A DNA stretch of 15,324 bases from Deltaproteobacteria bacterium (GCA_006226895.1 SBFN01000235.1:1-15324), one strand, 5' to 3'; counted from the stretch's first letter, positions 1 through 7,829 are shown. A program made the numbers and translations. The notes: a model not told the origin generated them from the sequence alone.

Positions 1-120
1 CAATTTGGTTACGCAGGTCAACCGCCGTGCAGACCTTCTGGCCCTGGATTCGGGGTCGAAATTGATCGGCACGCGCTGCCTCTGTGGGTCAAACGTTCGG
101 CTTTGATTACAGCTTGATAC
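1..120. other. Unassigned left edge, no gene recognised
   Basis: Two plus-strand frames stay open from the window edge, one to a stop at 104-106 and one to a stop at 115-117, and a minus-strand frame stays open across the whole stretch. None gives a segment that I recognise, and there is no start codon with a ribosome-binding site. It could be the 3' end of a plus-strand gene that the terminator at 146-173 also serves, or non-coding DNA. I see no tRNA-like or other RNA fold. Confidence 0.3.
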
Positions 121-145
121 ATTGAACGCTGATAAAGGTAGAACC

Positions 146-173
146 AAAAAAGGCAGCCGCTTGGCTGCCTTTT
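146..173 (-). terminator. Rho-independent terminator of the hisN-like operon
   Basis: A perfect 8-bp stem (AGGCAGCC at 151-158 with GGCTGCCT at 163-170) has a 4-nt loop. On the minus strand it is followed by a run of six T (151 down to 146). It lies about 20 nt past the stop of the 54-residue gene, so it most likely ends the hisN-like operon. On the plus strand it is followed by TTTT, so it could work in both directions for a gene entering from the left. Confidence 0.85.
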
Positions 174-193
174 CAGTCATATCAATTCTGTGT

Positions 194-358
194 TTAGTAG
201 ATGACAATATAGCCATGTTTCGTGGCAATGCTGGAGATTTCCAGAACATCTTCAATCTGGTAGGTCTCGCCATCAAGCACGAAGGTGTAGCCACCGTCGG
301 GATTCTTTTGGGCGAGATCAATCAGGTATTCAAAGCTGGCGGTTTTTACTGTTTCCAT
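194..358 (-). CDS. Small conserved-looking acidic protein, 54 residues, unknown function
   Basis: This short gene starts with ATG at 358-356, preceded by a strong GGGGAGG ribosome-binding site at 7-8 nt spacing, and ends with TAA at 196-194. It lies 26 nt downstream of the hisN-like gene on the same strand and directly before a good terminator, so it is the last gene of that operon. The product begins METVKTASFEYLIDLAQ and ends HGYIVIY. It is acidic, has no cysteine, no signal peptide and no membrane segment. Alternating hydrophobic positions (YTFVLDGETYQIEDVLEI) suggest a small alpha/beta fold. I do not recognise the family. Start signal, operon position and terminator argue that it is real. 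Confidence 0.72.
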   Translation of the reverse strand: METVKTASFEYLIDLAQKNPDGGYTFVLDGETYQIEDVLEISSIATKHGYIVIY

Positions 359-384
359 AACGTCCTCCCCAGACCTGACTCGCG

Positions 385-1188
385 TCAGAGCAGAGCCATA
401 ACCTCTTCATGCAATTCCCTGTTGGCCGCAGCAACCACAAAGCCCCCGCCGAGCGGTGTCTTGCCGTCAGCATCGGTGATCACGCCTCCTGCGGCCTCTA
501 TGATCGGAATCAGCGGCACGATGTCGTAGGGTTGCAGGGTATCCTCAACCACCAGGTCGACCTGGCCGAGCGCCAACATGCAGTAGGAATAACAATCGCC
601 GCCAAAACGTTGCAGACGCGCTTTCCCTGAGATCCTGTGAAACGCTGCAAGGTTGTCCTGGTTGGCGAACATGCTCTCGTGGGTACAATAGAGCAAGGCC
701 TCTTCGAGGCGAACATTCTGCCGTGACTGCATGGCGAGCGTCTGACCCTTCTGTTCTAAAAAAGCCCCGGCGGCACTACCGTAAAAAAGCTCCCCCGTTG
801 CCGGTTGATACATAAGCCCGGCATGAACCCGGTCTTCCTGCTGCAAACCGACCAGAATTCCCCAGGTTGGGAAACCGCTGATAAACGCTTTGGTACCGTC
901 GATTGGGTCGACGATCCAGTTGATATCTGTGGTCCCGGGCGTTGCGCCGCCCTCTTCGCCGATCACCCCGAAAGCAGGGCAGTAACGAGTCAACTCTTCA
1001 CGCAGACAAGCCTCTACTTCCCTATCTGCCTGGGTCACAGGATCAAAGCTGCCTTTGCTGAGCTTGTTGTCCACAGCAAGTGTTTGACGGAAATAACGCA
1101 GGGCGATTTCACCGGCACCCGGCATCGCTTGGCGCGCAAAGCTCAAGGCCTCGGCAACGTTCTGTTCAGTCAAAGGGGTTCTGTTCAT
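385..1188 (-). CDS. hisN: Inositol-monophosphatase-family phosphatase, probably histidinol-phosphatase (HisN type)
   Basis: The 267-residue protein has the whole IMPase metal-site set: GEEGG around residues 77-81, the WIVDPIDGT motif at 91-99 (metal ligands D94 and D97) and the C-terminal PYD (D222) before the IIEAAGGVITDADG segment. The string DPIDGTKAFISGFPTWG resembles HisN-type histidinol-phosphatases more than SuhB or CysQ. HisN removes phosphate from L-histidinol phosphate, the penultimate step of histidine synthesis, in the cytoplasm, using Mg2+. The length fits the family (about 255-270). The ATG at 1188 has a weak AGGA about 12 nt upstream. No other his gene is nearby, so the substrate rests on motif likeness alone. 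A related sugar or nucleotide phosphatase is possible. Confidence 0.82.
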   Translation of the reverse strand: MNRTPLTEQNVAEALSFARQAMPGAGEIALRYFRQTLAVDNKLSKGSFDPVTQADREVEACLREELTRYCPAFGVIGEEGGATPGTTDINWIVDPIDGTKAFISGFPTWGILVGLQQEDRVHAGLMYQPATGELFYGSAAGAFLEQKGQTLAMQSRQNVRLEEALLYCTHESMFANQDNLAAFHRISGKARLQRFGGDCYSYCMLALGQVDLVVEDTLQPYDIVPLIPIIEAAGGVITDADGKTPLGGGFVVAAANRELHEEVMALL

Positions 1189-1226
1189 GGCTTCAGGGTC
1201 CTGTAAACGAAAAATGCGCTTGGGGT

Positions 1227-1255
1227 ATTCTATAGGAAAACAAACTTCTCATCAA
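1227..1255 (-). promoter_or_regulatory. Probable sigma70 promoter of the hisN-like operon
   Basis: Read on the minus strand, TTGATG (1255-1250) and TAGAAT (1232-1227) are separated by 17 nt. Transcription would start near 1220, about 30 nt before the ATG at 1188. No operator is recognised. Confidence 0.5.
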
Positions 1256-1338
1256 AACAAAGGTTTTACAAACGAGTCTTAATCTTTATGAACAAGACAA
1301 AACCTGCTCTACCACCCGTTCGCTTCTCTCTCTCGAGA

Positions 1339-1393
1339 CAAAGAGGACACAGAGAGAATCCAAAATCTTCCGTTTTTCTCTGTGTCCTCTTTG
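1339..1393. repeat. Intergenic long-stem hairpin repeat
   Basis: The left arm (1339-1358, beginning CAAAGAGGACACAGAG) and right arm (1374-1393) are complementary over 20 positions, the outer 16 perfect and one inner pair a G-U, around a 15-nt loop. The right flank continues as CCTCTGCGGTGAAA (1394-1407). On the minus strand this reads as the purine-rich 'CACCGCAGAGG...' string that I know as a common dispersed intergenic repeat in Geobacter and Desulfuromonas-like genomes and elsewhere. It lies downstream of queF, whose stop is at 1433, and could act as a transcript end even though it has no strong T-run. It is not coding. Confidence 0.7.
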
Positions 1394-1432
1394 CCTCTGC
1401 GGTGAAAGCTTTTTATATAAAAACCTGTTGAA

Positions 1433-2263
1433 CTATTGCCGAGCCAATCGCAAATTCTCCACATCATACTCAAAGTTACTGCGATAAGGATTGATGTCCA
1501 GGCCACCTCGACGGGTGTAGCGAGCGTAGACTGTCAGCTTCTCCGGTCGACAAAAACGCATCAGGTCGCTGTAGATCCGTTCAACGCACTGTTCATGAAA
1601 CTCATCATGCTGCCGGAAAGAAATCAGGTAGCGCAACAGAGCCTCCCGGTTGATTTTCGCACCCTGATAATGAATCAGGACACTCCCCCAATCGGGCTGA
1701 CTGGTCACCAGACAGTTGCTTTTCAGAAGATGGCTATGCAAGCTTTCGCTAACCTGTGCCTCTGCATCTGCCGCGCCGTTAAGAAGCTCTGCATCCAGGG
1801 CGTAATTATCGACCTCGATATCAAGATCATCGATGCACTGCCCCGGCAGAGTCGCAAAGCGTTGCGTAGCAAACTCCGCGTCAGCCATTAATCGGACATC
1901 GACCGGCATGCCGGCGGCACCGCCGAGGTCTTTGCTCATCAGGGCACGCACTGATTCAAAATCATCGAAACGGGTCTGGTTAAACGAGTTGAGATAGAGC
2001 TTGATCGATTTCGATTCTATCAGGTTGGGCGATTCGCAGGGAATACGGAACTCGCCCATGGCAACCACCGGTTTGCCCTGAGGGGTCAGCCAGGAGAGTT
2101 CATAAGCGTTCCAGATATCCACTCCGTGAAACGGTAAATCATCAGACAAGCCAAGCTCATCACGCTTGAGTTGGCGAGGGATCGGGCATAGCAGGCCGGG
2201 ATCGTACTCCGAGGTGTAGGTCGTAGGTTTTCCCAGAGGGAGGCTGGCTCCAAATTCATTCAT
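1433..2263 (-). CDS. queF: NADPH-dependent 7-cyano-7-deazaguanine reductase, long (type II) QueF
   Basis: QueF reduces preQ0 to preQ1 with two NADPH, in queuosine tRNA modification, in the cytoplasm. The protein matches the long E. coli-like form with tandem T-fold halves. The N-terminal half has [20 protein letters not shown], which contains the QueF signature ESKSIK. The C-terminal half has [16 protein letters not shown], with the catalytic Cys (residue 184 from this start) and Asp (191), and [10 protein letters not shown] with the conserved His-Glu pair (223-224). The end [13 protein letters not shown] is also typical. The frame extends to a GTG at 2272. I prefer the ATG at 2263, since neither has a strong ribosome-binding site and the extra three residues match nothing known. 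That gives 276 residues against about 282 in E. coli. No preQ1 riboswitch is visible upstream. Confidence 0.95.
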   Translation of the reverse strand: MNEFGASLPLGKPTTYTSEYDPGLLCPIPRQLKRDELGLSDDLPFHGVDIWNAYELSWLTPQGKPVVAMGEFRIPCESPNLIESKSIKLYLNSFNQTRFDDFESVRALMSKDLGGAAGMPVDVRLMADAEFATQRFATLPGQCIDDLDIEVDNYALDAELLNGAADAEAQVSESLHSHLLKSNCLVTSQPDWGSVLIHYQGAKINREALLRYLISFRQHDEFHEQCVERIYSDLMRFCRPEKLTVYARYTRRGGLDINPYRSNFEYDVENLRLARQ

Positions 2264-2343
2264 GGTATTCACACTTTGCCAGATCAGGTGGCGATTTCAA
2301 CTTAAAAACAATGTCCCTACTATCAAAAAAAGGTTTAAATAGC

Positions 2344-3198
2344 TCACTTTTCGACCGCAGTCTCGACTTCTTGTTCAGGCTCAGCTTCAGCCAACAGGTC
2401 ATCACCAAGCGGTGTGGTCATTTCAACAGGGTAACCGTTTTCACGAATCAGGCGCTGCAACTCTTCAATCCGGTCATCCGGGTGCGGGTGTGAAGCCAGT
2501 AAGTAAGGACCGCGGCTTCCGGCCTTCTTGCCCACCCGGGCGAAAAAATCGGCTGCGCCTCCGGCGTGGCCATAGCTGCTCACCAACAGATCGAGTCCAA
2601 AACGGTCTGCCTCTGATTCCTGCTGGCGCGAATAGCTGCTTTCGGTGACCAGGAAAAGGTTACTCACCAGGCGACTGACTGCACTGTCTTCGCCAAACAC
2701 CAACATGGTCGCAACGGTCAGGCCAAGACCACGTCCCAGCCGTTCGAGGTGATCGCGATGGGCAAAATGCCCCAGCTCATGAGCCAGCACCATGGCCAGC
2801 TCATTTTCCGACTCAGCCTGTTCAACCAGGCCGGAAAAAACCACGATATGCCCCCCGGGCAGAGCCAGAGCGTTGATCTCCTTATTTTTTACCAGCTGAA
2901 CGGTGAAGGTGTAATTGTGCAGAGGCGAATCTGCGGGCAGGTTATCGAGCAGCGTTTGCAAACGACGACGCAAGGGCTCATCCTCGTTGGCCTCAAAGGA
3001 ATCGACGAAATGCTCACCGAGCCAGACTTCTGCTTTAATCGGAATTTTTGCTACGGCCAGATCGGCGGTGACGCCGAGGACCAGATAAAAGACCACGGCC
3101 AGCAGCAGCATGCCGCCGACCAACCAGGCCAGTTCAACCAGGGGATGGGTTTTCGAGACGTTAACGTTCTCGTCGATATGTTTCGGGGTGAATTTCAC
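2344..3198 (-). CDS. Membrane-anchored M48-family zinc metalloprotease
   Basis: The 284-residue protein has one membrane segment near residues 24-46, then a soluble domain with the zinc motif HELGH (140-144) in VLAHELGHFAHRDH. The third ligand is expected in ESEAD (E194), and SHPHPDDRIEEL (236-247) is the usual M48 C-terminal marker. M48 peptidases such as HtpX, BepA and LoiP act in protein quality control. Which side of the membrane this one acts on is not certain, though an N-in single anchor would put the protease domain in the periplasm. The ATG at 3198 overlaps the stop of the membrane-bound YbjQ-like gene by 4 nt (ATGA), so the two are translationally coupled. The acidic C-terminus (EAEPEQEVETAVEK) looks disordered. 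I would not call it htpX: that protein has four membrane segments. Confidence 0.9.
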   Translation of the reverse strand: MKFTPKHIDENVNVSKTHPLVELAWLVGGMLLLAVVFYLVLGVTADLAVAKIPIKAEVWLGEHFVDSFEANEDEPLRRRLQTLLDNLPADSPLHNYTFTVQLVKNKEINALALPGGHIVVFSGLVEQAESENELAMVLAHELGHFAHRDHLERLGRGLGLTVATMLVFGEDSAVSRLVSNLFLVTESSYSRQQESEADRFGLDLLVSSYGHAGGAADFFARVGKKAGSRGPYLLASHPHPDDRIEELQRLIRENGYPVEMTTPLGDDLLAEAEPEQEVETAVEK

Positions 3199-3674
3199 GG
3201 CCGGTTCATGACCACTGCGGTACCATAGGCAAGCGCTTCGATACTGCCTACGCGGTTCTTCTTGTTCGCTGAACGACCGATCGTCGATGTCTCGAGACGC
3301 AGATTGACGATCATATGTGCGCCCCTGGCCGCAGCTTCTTCCTTCATGCGCAGCATTGCTTCCCGACGGGCACGATCGATCAGTGATTCATAAGCTTTGA
3401 CCCGCCCACCAAAGAAGTTACGCAGAATCGCCAACAGCCGTTTGAAGTAGTCGTTGGAGACCACCATGCTGCCACTCACCAGGAACGACTCGTTGACTGC
3501 ACCATCAGCAAAACGGCCTTCGGCGCTAACCAGCATCAACTTGATCAACTCTTTTTCGCGCTTGAGGATCGATTTATAATGACGCTTCTCGGCAATCGTA
3601 CCGCAGGAATAGCCCATCACCACAAAAAGCAGAAAGAGAAAAATGTCAAGATTGCCGAGAACGGCTTCCAGCAT
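3195..3674 (-). CDS. YbjQ/UPF0145-family protein with N-terminal membrane anchor
   Basis: The 159-residue protein starts with a hydrophobic stretch (about residues 9-25, DIFLFLLFVVMGYSCG), a single membrane anchor. A cytoplasm-type linker and a YbjQ (UPF0145, once DUF74) domain follow from about residue 60: FFGGRVKAYESLIDRAR, then AAARGAHMIVNLRLETS and EALAYGTAVV. YbjQ proteins form small pentamer-like assemblies and were proposed to bind heavy metals, but their biochemical role is not settled. It lies 9 nt downstream of a second, soluble YbjQ gene and overlaps the M48 protease start by 4 nt. The set looks like one operon making a YbjQ assembly tethered at the membrane next to the protease. 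Confidence 0.87.
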   Translation of the reverse strand: MLEAVLGNLDIFLFLLFVVMGYSCGTIAEKRHYKSILKREKELIKLMLVSAEGRFADGAVNESFLVSGSMVVSNDYFKRLLAILRNFFGGRVKAYESLIDRARREAMLRMKEEAAARGAHMIVNLRLETSTIGRSANKKNRVGSIEALAYGTAVVMNRP

Positions 3675-3683
3675 AGTTGACCT

Positions 3684-3998
3684 CTACTCGACCCGCACTG
3701 CGGTGCCGTAGGCGAAGAGTTCGGCAGCACCCTGGGCAACCGAGGACGTAGCGAACCGGATATTGACGACCGCGTTAGCCCCCATCAATCGGGCCTGCTC
3801 AGACATGCGGTCCATCGCCTCCTGCCGCGATTCCTGCAACAGCTCGGTGTAACCTTTCAGTTCACCACCGACCAGGTTCTTCAAACCGGCCATCATGTCC
3901 CGGCCGAAGTGCTTGGCGCGTACGGTGCTGCCCTGCACGATACCGAAATGCTCAACGATCTTTTTGCCGGGCACGCTGCCGACATTCGTCATAATCAT
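3684..3998 (-). CDS. YbjQ/UPF0145-family soluble protein
   Basis: This is a 104-residue protein of typical YbjQ length (about 105). Markers are the N-terminal MTNVGSVPGKKIVEHFGIV, the central NLVGGELKGYTELLQESR, and ARLMGANAVVNIRFATSS followed by AAELFAYGTAVRVE. It is cytoplasmic, with no signal peptide and no cysteine. The ATG at 3998 is preceded by an AGGAG ribosome-binding site at good spacing. A second Met codon two codons later (M3) could also start. It is the first gene of the ybjQ / anchored ybjQ / M48 operon. The role is unknown; a proposed metal-binding or assembly function comes from the family, not from this sequence. Confidence 0.93.
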   Translation of the reverse strand: MIMTNVGSVPGKKIVEHFGIVQGSTVRAKHFGRDMMAGLKNLVGGELKGYTELLQESRQEAMDRMSEQARLMGANAVVNIRFATSSVAQGAAELFAYGTAVRVE

Positions 3999-4044
3999 GG
4001 GAACTCCTAGTAAGGATAGCTTTAAGCTGTAGGGCTGTAAGCTC

Positions 4045-4077
4045 TAAGTAAAAGCTAAGCCTTAAAGCTTATGGCTT
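4045..4077 (-). terminator. Possible terminator of the Rep-like gene, built from an AAGCC palindrome
   Basis: An imperfect palindrome, AAGCC...GGCTT (4057-4077), forms about 8 pairs with one mismatch around a 3-nt loop. On the minus strand it is followed by AGCTTTTACTT. It lies about 30 nt past the rep stop and upstream of the soluble ybjQ gene. The whole interval 4018-4092 is made of repeated AGCTTAAAG/GCTTA words, so several other weak hairpins compete. Confidence 0.4.
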
Positions 4078-4104
4078 ACATCTTAAAGCTGTCAGTTTTC
4101 GCTC

Positions 4105-6141
4105 CTATTCTGCCTCTTCTCCCATCAACTTGGCAAGCATATCCGACATGCTCAGCTCTTCATCTCCATCGACAAGGTGGAAGCCGGCCCTGGCTTCTTC
4201 CTGGCGCAGCCCTTCAGGGATTTCGGCCAGGAAACGGCTGATTTCACGGGGCTCGTCCTTGCCGTATTTTTTGCGCGCATCGGCGTGCAGGAGGGTCAGC
4301 TTCTCCCGGGCGCGGGTGATCCCCACATAACAGAGGCGGCGCTCTTCATCGACGTCAACACCCTCGGAGACGGTTTTTTTGTGCGGCAAAAAACCTTCTT
4401 CGAAACCGGGCAGAAACACATGGGGAAACTCCAGACCTTTACTCGAATGCAGGCTCATCAGCACCACGGCATCCTTGGCCAACTTTTTCTCTTTGCTGTC
4501 TGTTCCCGGTTCGTCACGATCGAGCAACGCGATCTTTTCAAGAAAACCGGATAAGGTCGGCTTTCCATCACGCTCTTCATAGCTGGCAAGAGCGTTGACC
4601 ACTTCCTGAACATTTTCGATACGGCGCTCAATCTTTTCACGTGAGTCCGGGTCGCGCCGCAGTTCATCTTCGAGACCGATAGCAGCGAAGAGCTCTTTTG
4701 CCGTGCTGGCAAGCTGGCCGCCGCCGCGAAACCAGCGCTTATGCTGCTCAATCAGAGAGACAAACTTCTCCAGGGCGTCCGCGGCCTTGGCATTAATACC
4801 GTCGATCATGCGCGCCCTGCGAATCACTTGCCAGAGGGAATCTTTACTGGTGACCGAGGTGCGAATCAACAGGTCGGCACTGGTGCGACCGATGCCGCGA
4901 CGCGGGTAGTTTAGAATCCGCAGCAGGTTGACTTCATCGTAGGGGTTGACCATAAAGCGCAGGTAAGCGACGGCATCCTTGACTTCCTTGCGGTCGAAAA
5001 ACTGTTGGCCGCCGATCAACACGTAAGGGATCTCGGCAAAGCGCAGCTCCTGTTCGAAGACCATGGTCTGAGCATTGGTGCGCATCAGAATAGCATGAGA
5101 CTTATAAGCCATCTTCTTTGTGCGCACATTGTGATTGATCCGTTCAATCACCGCCCTGGTTTCATCCTCGGCGTCGATGCACTTGACCACACCGATCTTT
5201 TCACCCTCGGCGCCTGCCGTCCAGAGCGCTTTCTCTTTGCGCTTCTGGTTGCGTTCAATCACCTTGTTGGCCGCGTTGAGGATATTGGCCGTAGAGCGAT
5301 AATTCTGCTCCATTTTTATGACGTGAGCCCCGGCAAAGTTCTTTTCAAAGTCGAGGATATTGCCAGGATCAGCGCCGCGCCAGCCATAAATCGATTGGTC
5401 ATCGTCACCCACCACGCAGAAATTGTTCCACTTGCCGGCGAGCCTCTGCATCAGGGTAAACTGGGCAGTGTTGGTGTCCTGGTACTCATCAACCATGATG
5501 TACTGGAAACGGTCCTGGTAGCGTGCCTGAACCTCGGGGAATTCGTCAAAGAGACGCACCACCAGCATGATCAGGTCATCAAAATCAACCGCGTTGTAGC
5601 TTTTCAAGCTTTTCTGGTACTCGGGATAAACCTTCTGCGCCATCTCGCCAATCACATCACCGCGCATAAAGGGACCGAACTCTTTGGGTGATTTCAGGCT
5701 GTTCTTGGCCTCCGATATTTTCCACAGGATGGCGTCGGGTTTAAGGCCGTGATCAGCCTTGATATCGTTCATCAAGTCCCTGATCAGCCGTTGCTGATCA
5801 GAAGCACCATAAATACTGAAATTGCGCTTATAGCCCAAATGTTCGATATCGGCACGCAAGATGCGACAGCAGAGCGAATGAAAAGTCGAGATCTGGATCC
5901 GCTCTGTCTTGGTTTTCCCCGCCAGACCGGCGACACGCTCCCTCATTTCCTTGGCAGCCTTGTTGGTAAAAGTCACCGCCAGAACACGCTCCGGATCAAT
6001 ACACTTCGAGCCGACCAGGTGAGCCACCCGATGCGTGACCACATTGGTCTTGCCGGAGCCGGCACCAGCCAGCAGAAGAAGCGGCCCCTCCGTATGTAAA
6101 ACAGCTTCCAGCTGCTGGGGATTTAAAGAATCCAAACTCAT
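4105..6141 (-). CDS. rep: ATP-dependent 3'-5' DNA helicase of the UvrD/Rep family, Rep-like
   Basis: The 678-residue SF1A helicase has all its motifs in order: Walker A AGAGSGKT (25-32), Ia TFTNKAAKEM (57-66), Walker B VDEYQD (217-222), III VGDDDQSIYGWRGA (244-257), IV EQNYRS (278-283), V LHSSKGLEFPHVF near 564-576 and VI YVGITRAR near 605-612. The strings SSKGLEFPHVF and GFEEGFLPH are closer to E. coli Rep (ASKGLEFPYVY, EEGFLPH) than to UvrD/PcrA. The length also fits Rep (673). Rep restarts stalled forks and clears proteins ahead of the replisome; a UvrD-like repair role cannot be excluded. The start ATG overlaps the stop of a 25-codon upstream ORF. The C-terminus (MSDMLAKLMGEEAE) lacks an obvious RNA-polymerase-binding Tudor domain, as in Rep. 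Confidence 0.93.
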   Translation of the reverse strand: MSLDSLNPQQLEAVLHTEGPLLLLAGAGSGKTNVVTHRVAHLVGSKCIDPERVLAVTFTNKAAKEMRERVAGLAGKTKTERIQISTFHSLCCRILRADIEHLGYKRNFSIYGASDQQRLIRDLMNDIKADHGLKPDAILWKISEAKNSLKSPKEFGPFMRGDVIGEMAQKVYPEYQKSLKSYNAVDFDDLIMLVVRLFDEFPEVQARYQDRFQYIMVDEYQDTNTAQFTLMQRLAGKWNNFCVVGDDDQSIYGWRGADPGNILDFEKNFAGAHVIKMEQNYRSTANILNAANKVIERNQKRKEKALWTAGAEGEKIGVVKCIDAEDETRAVIERINHNVRTKKMAYKSHAILMRTNAQTMVFEQELRFAEIPYVLIGGQQFFDRKEVKDAVAYLRFMVNPYDEVNLLRILNYPRRGIGRTSADLLIRTSVTSKDSLWQVIRRARMIDGINAKAADALEKFVSLIEQHKRWFRGGGQLASTAKELFAAIGLEDELRRDPDSREKIERRIENVQEVVNALASYEERDGKPTLSGFLEKIALLDRDEPGTDSKEKKLAKDAVVLMSLHSSKGLEFPHVFLPGFEEGFLPHKKTVSEGVDVDEERRLCYVGITRAREKLTLLHADARKKYGKDEPREISRFLAEIPEGLRQEEARAGFHLVDGDEELSMSDMLAKLMGEEAE

Positions 6142-6215
6142 AATTGAAGCCTGTTCGGCAATCTATCGACAGAAATATCCCCGCCGCAAAAAGCGACCGG
6201 ATAGGAATTGGACAT
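6138..6215 (-). CDS. Possible 25-residue leader ORF translationally coupled to the Rep-like gene
   Basis: An ATG at 6215 has a GGGAG ribosome-binding site 9 nt upstream, stronger than that of the helicase itself. The frame runs 25 codons, beginning MSNSYPVAF, and its TGA (6140-6138) overlaps the helicase ATG (6141-6139) as ATGA. This arrangement is typical of translational coupling. The helicase ATG has only a weak AGGC nearby. The peptide is not recognised, and whether it is made is unknown. Confidence 0.4.
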   Translation of the reverse strand: MSNSYPVAFCGGDISVDRLPNRLQL

Positions 6216-6312
6216 CAAGTTGTCTCCCTGGAAAAATCGGGCCGGATGATGACCGGAATCGGTGACGGGTGTGACCCTGGAATGTGATCGCAGATAGTAT
6301 GCAAACTAAGAG

Positions 6313-6351
6313 CAAAAAACAAGCCCTAAGCTAAAAGCTTTAGGGCTTTAA
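6313..6351 (-). terminator. Rho-independent terminator downstream of sthA
   Basis: Read on the minus strand, the stem AAGCCCTAA (6348-6340) pairs with TTAGGGCTT (6329-6321), with a further short inner pairing. GTTTTTTG follows at 6320-6313. It begins about 30 nt past the sthA stop. It belongs to the same AAGCC-type palindrome group as the one at 4057-4077. The rest of the gap up to the leader ORF at 6215 shows no other signal. Confidence 0.75.
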
Positions 6352-6379
6352 GTTGTCACGCTACAGCCGGCCCACAGCT

Positions 6380-7789
6380 TTACAATCTGTTGTAGCCGTT
6401 CAACGCAGCAACCCGGTACGCCTCAGCCATGGTTGGATAATTAAAGGTCGTATTGATGAAATACTTGATGTTGTTATAGGGCGCCGGCTGGGCCATGATC
6501 GCCTGGCCGATATGCAGAATCTCCGTAGCATTGTGACCGAAGCAGTGGATACCAAGTATTTCCAGGGTCTCGCGATGGAAAAGTATTTTGAGCATGCCGG
6601 CTTTATGCGAAGTGATCTGACCACGGGCCAGGTTGCGGAAGAAGGAACGACCTACCTCGTAGGGGACTCTCTGCTCGGTCAACTCGCGCTCCGTACCACC
6701 AAGGCAGCTGATCTCCGGCAGCGTGTAAATACCGGTCGGGATATCCCTGACCAGACGCTCATCGCAAGACCCTTCGGCGATATGAGTCCCTGCGAAACGC
6801 CCCTGGTCGTAGGCCGCGCTGGCAAGGTTGGGGAAACCAACGATATCACCCACCGCATAGATATGCGGCTGAGTACTCTGGTAAGCCTCATTGACTTTGA
6901 TATTGCCACGATGATCAGGTTCAATCCCCAGCGTTTCGAGACCCAGGCCTTCCGAATTTCCAGTGCGGCCGTTGGCCCATAACAACATGTCCGACTTGAT
7001 CACCTTGCCGGTTTTCAGATGCAGGACGACACCATGATCGTTTACTTCAACCCGCTCGTATTCCTCATTCTGACGAATCATCACACCCTGTTCATCACGC
7101 ATGTGATAGCTCAAAGCGCTGCTGATCTCGTCATCAAGGTACTCGAGCAGACGTTCGCGGGTGTTGACCAGATTGACCTTGACCCCGATATTCTTGAACG
7201 CCGAAGCATACTCACAACCGATCACTCCGGCACCATAAACTGTCAAGGTGCCGGGAAGTTCCTTCATCTGCAGAATCGTGTCGCTGTCAATCAGGCGTTT
7301 GCCATCGAAAGGCACATCTTCAGGATGATACGGGTGGGAACCGCTCGCTATGACAAAATAATCGGCCGAACATTTGCGCATGTTCCCGGCCAGGTCAGAG
7401 ATTTCAATATTATGCGGATCGCTAAAACGTGCCTGCCCTGCGATGATTGTAATGTCGTTGCGCTCGTAAAAATCCTCACGATCACGCACCTGGTTATCAA
7501 CCACATTCCGCATTGCAGTCAACAGATCATCACAGGTCACACGGCCAGGGTGGCGACCGCGATCAAACAGACGGTTCTTCTTTTCATCGGCGTATTTCCG
7601 CACCACGTGAATAAAACTCTTGCTCGGGATAGTCCCCAGATGTGTGCAACCGCCACCGACCAGCAGATGATTCTCGACGATAGCAACAGACTTGCCCGAC
7701 TTGGCCAGCTTGATCGCCGCCCCCTCGCCACCGGGACCACTGCCGATCACGATCGCATCGAAATGATTTTTCTGTGCGTCCATAGTCAT
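6380..7789 (-). CDS. sthA: Soluble pyridine nucleotide transhydrogenase (SthA)
   Basis: This FAD enzyme passes hydride between NADPH and NAD+ in the cytoplasm and balances the two pools. The product (469 residues from this start, against 466 in E. coli) has the FAD-binding [14 protein letters not shown] (12-25), the NAD(P)-binding [13 protein letters not shown] and the C-terminal dimer segment [20 protein letters not shown]. The active-site string [14 protein letters not shown] keeps only one redox Cys (C48). Thr53 replaces the second, which separates SthA from dihydrolipoamide dehydrogenases and related disulfide reductases. The frame is open to 7897, but I chose the ATG at 7789. It has GAGAG 6 nt upstream, gives the family N-terminus, and lies downstream of a promoter at 7830-7857, which falls inside the longer frame. 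Confidence 0.95.
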   Translation of the reverse strand: MTMDAQKNHFDAIVIGSGPGGEGAAIKLAKSGKSVAIVENHLLVGGGCTHLGTIPSKSFIHVVRKYADEKKNRLFDRGRHPGRVTCDDLLTAMRNVVDNQVRDREDFYERNDITIIAGQARFSDPHNIEISDLAGNMRKCSADYFVIASGSHPYHPEDVPFDGKRLIDSDTILQMKELPGTLTVYGAGVIGCEYASAFKNIGVKVNLVNTRERLLEYLDDEISSALSYHMRDEQGVMIRQNEEYERVEVNDHGVVLHLKTGKVIKSDMLLWANGRTGNSEGLGLETLGIEPDHRGNIKVNEAYQSTQPHIYAVGDIVGFPNLASAAYDQGRFAGTHIAEGSCDERLVRDIPTGIYTLPEISCLGGTERELTEQRVPYEVGRSFFRNLARGQITSHKAGMLKILFHRETLEILGIHCFGHNATEILHIGQAIMAQPAPYNNIKYFINTTFNYPTMAEAYRVAALNGYNRL

Positions 7790-7829
7790 TTTTAACTCTC
7801 GTAATGAAGGTAAATAGACAGACTCATTA

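Noticed and set aside
2273..2343. preQ1 riboswitch upstream of queF
   Set aside because: I looked for the preQ1-I pattern (GG-rich stem, then an A-rich tail pairing into the loop) and did not find it. The gap is also short.
2344..3198. HtpX assignment for the M48 protease
   Set aside because: It has a single N-terminal membrane segment rather than the four of HtpX, and the context is the YbjQ operon.
5005..5691. Plus-strand 228-codon ORF inside the Rep-like gene, and 7019-7795 inside sthA
   Set aside because: Both are antisense to genes with full family motifs, and their products are not protein-like. They are shadows of codon use on the other strand.
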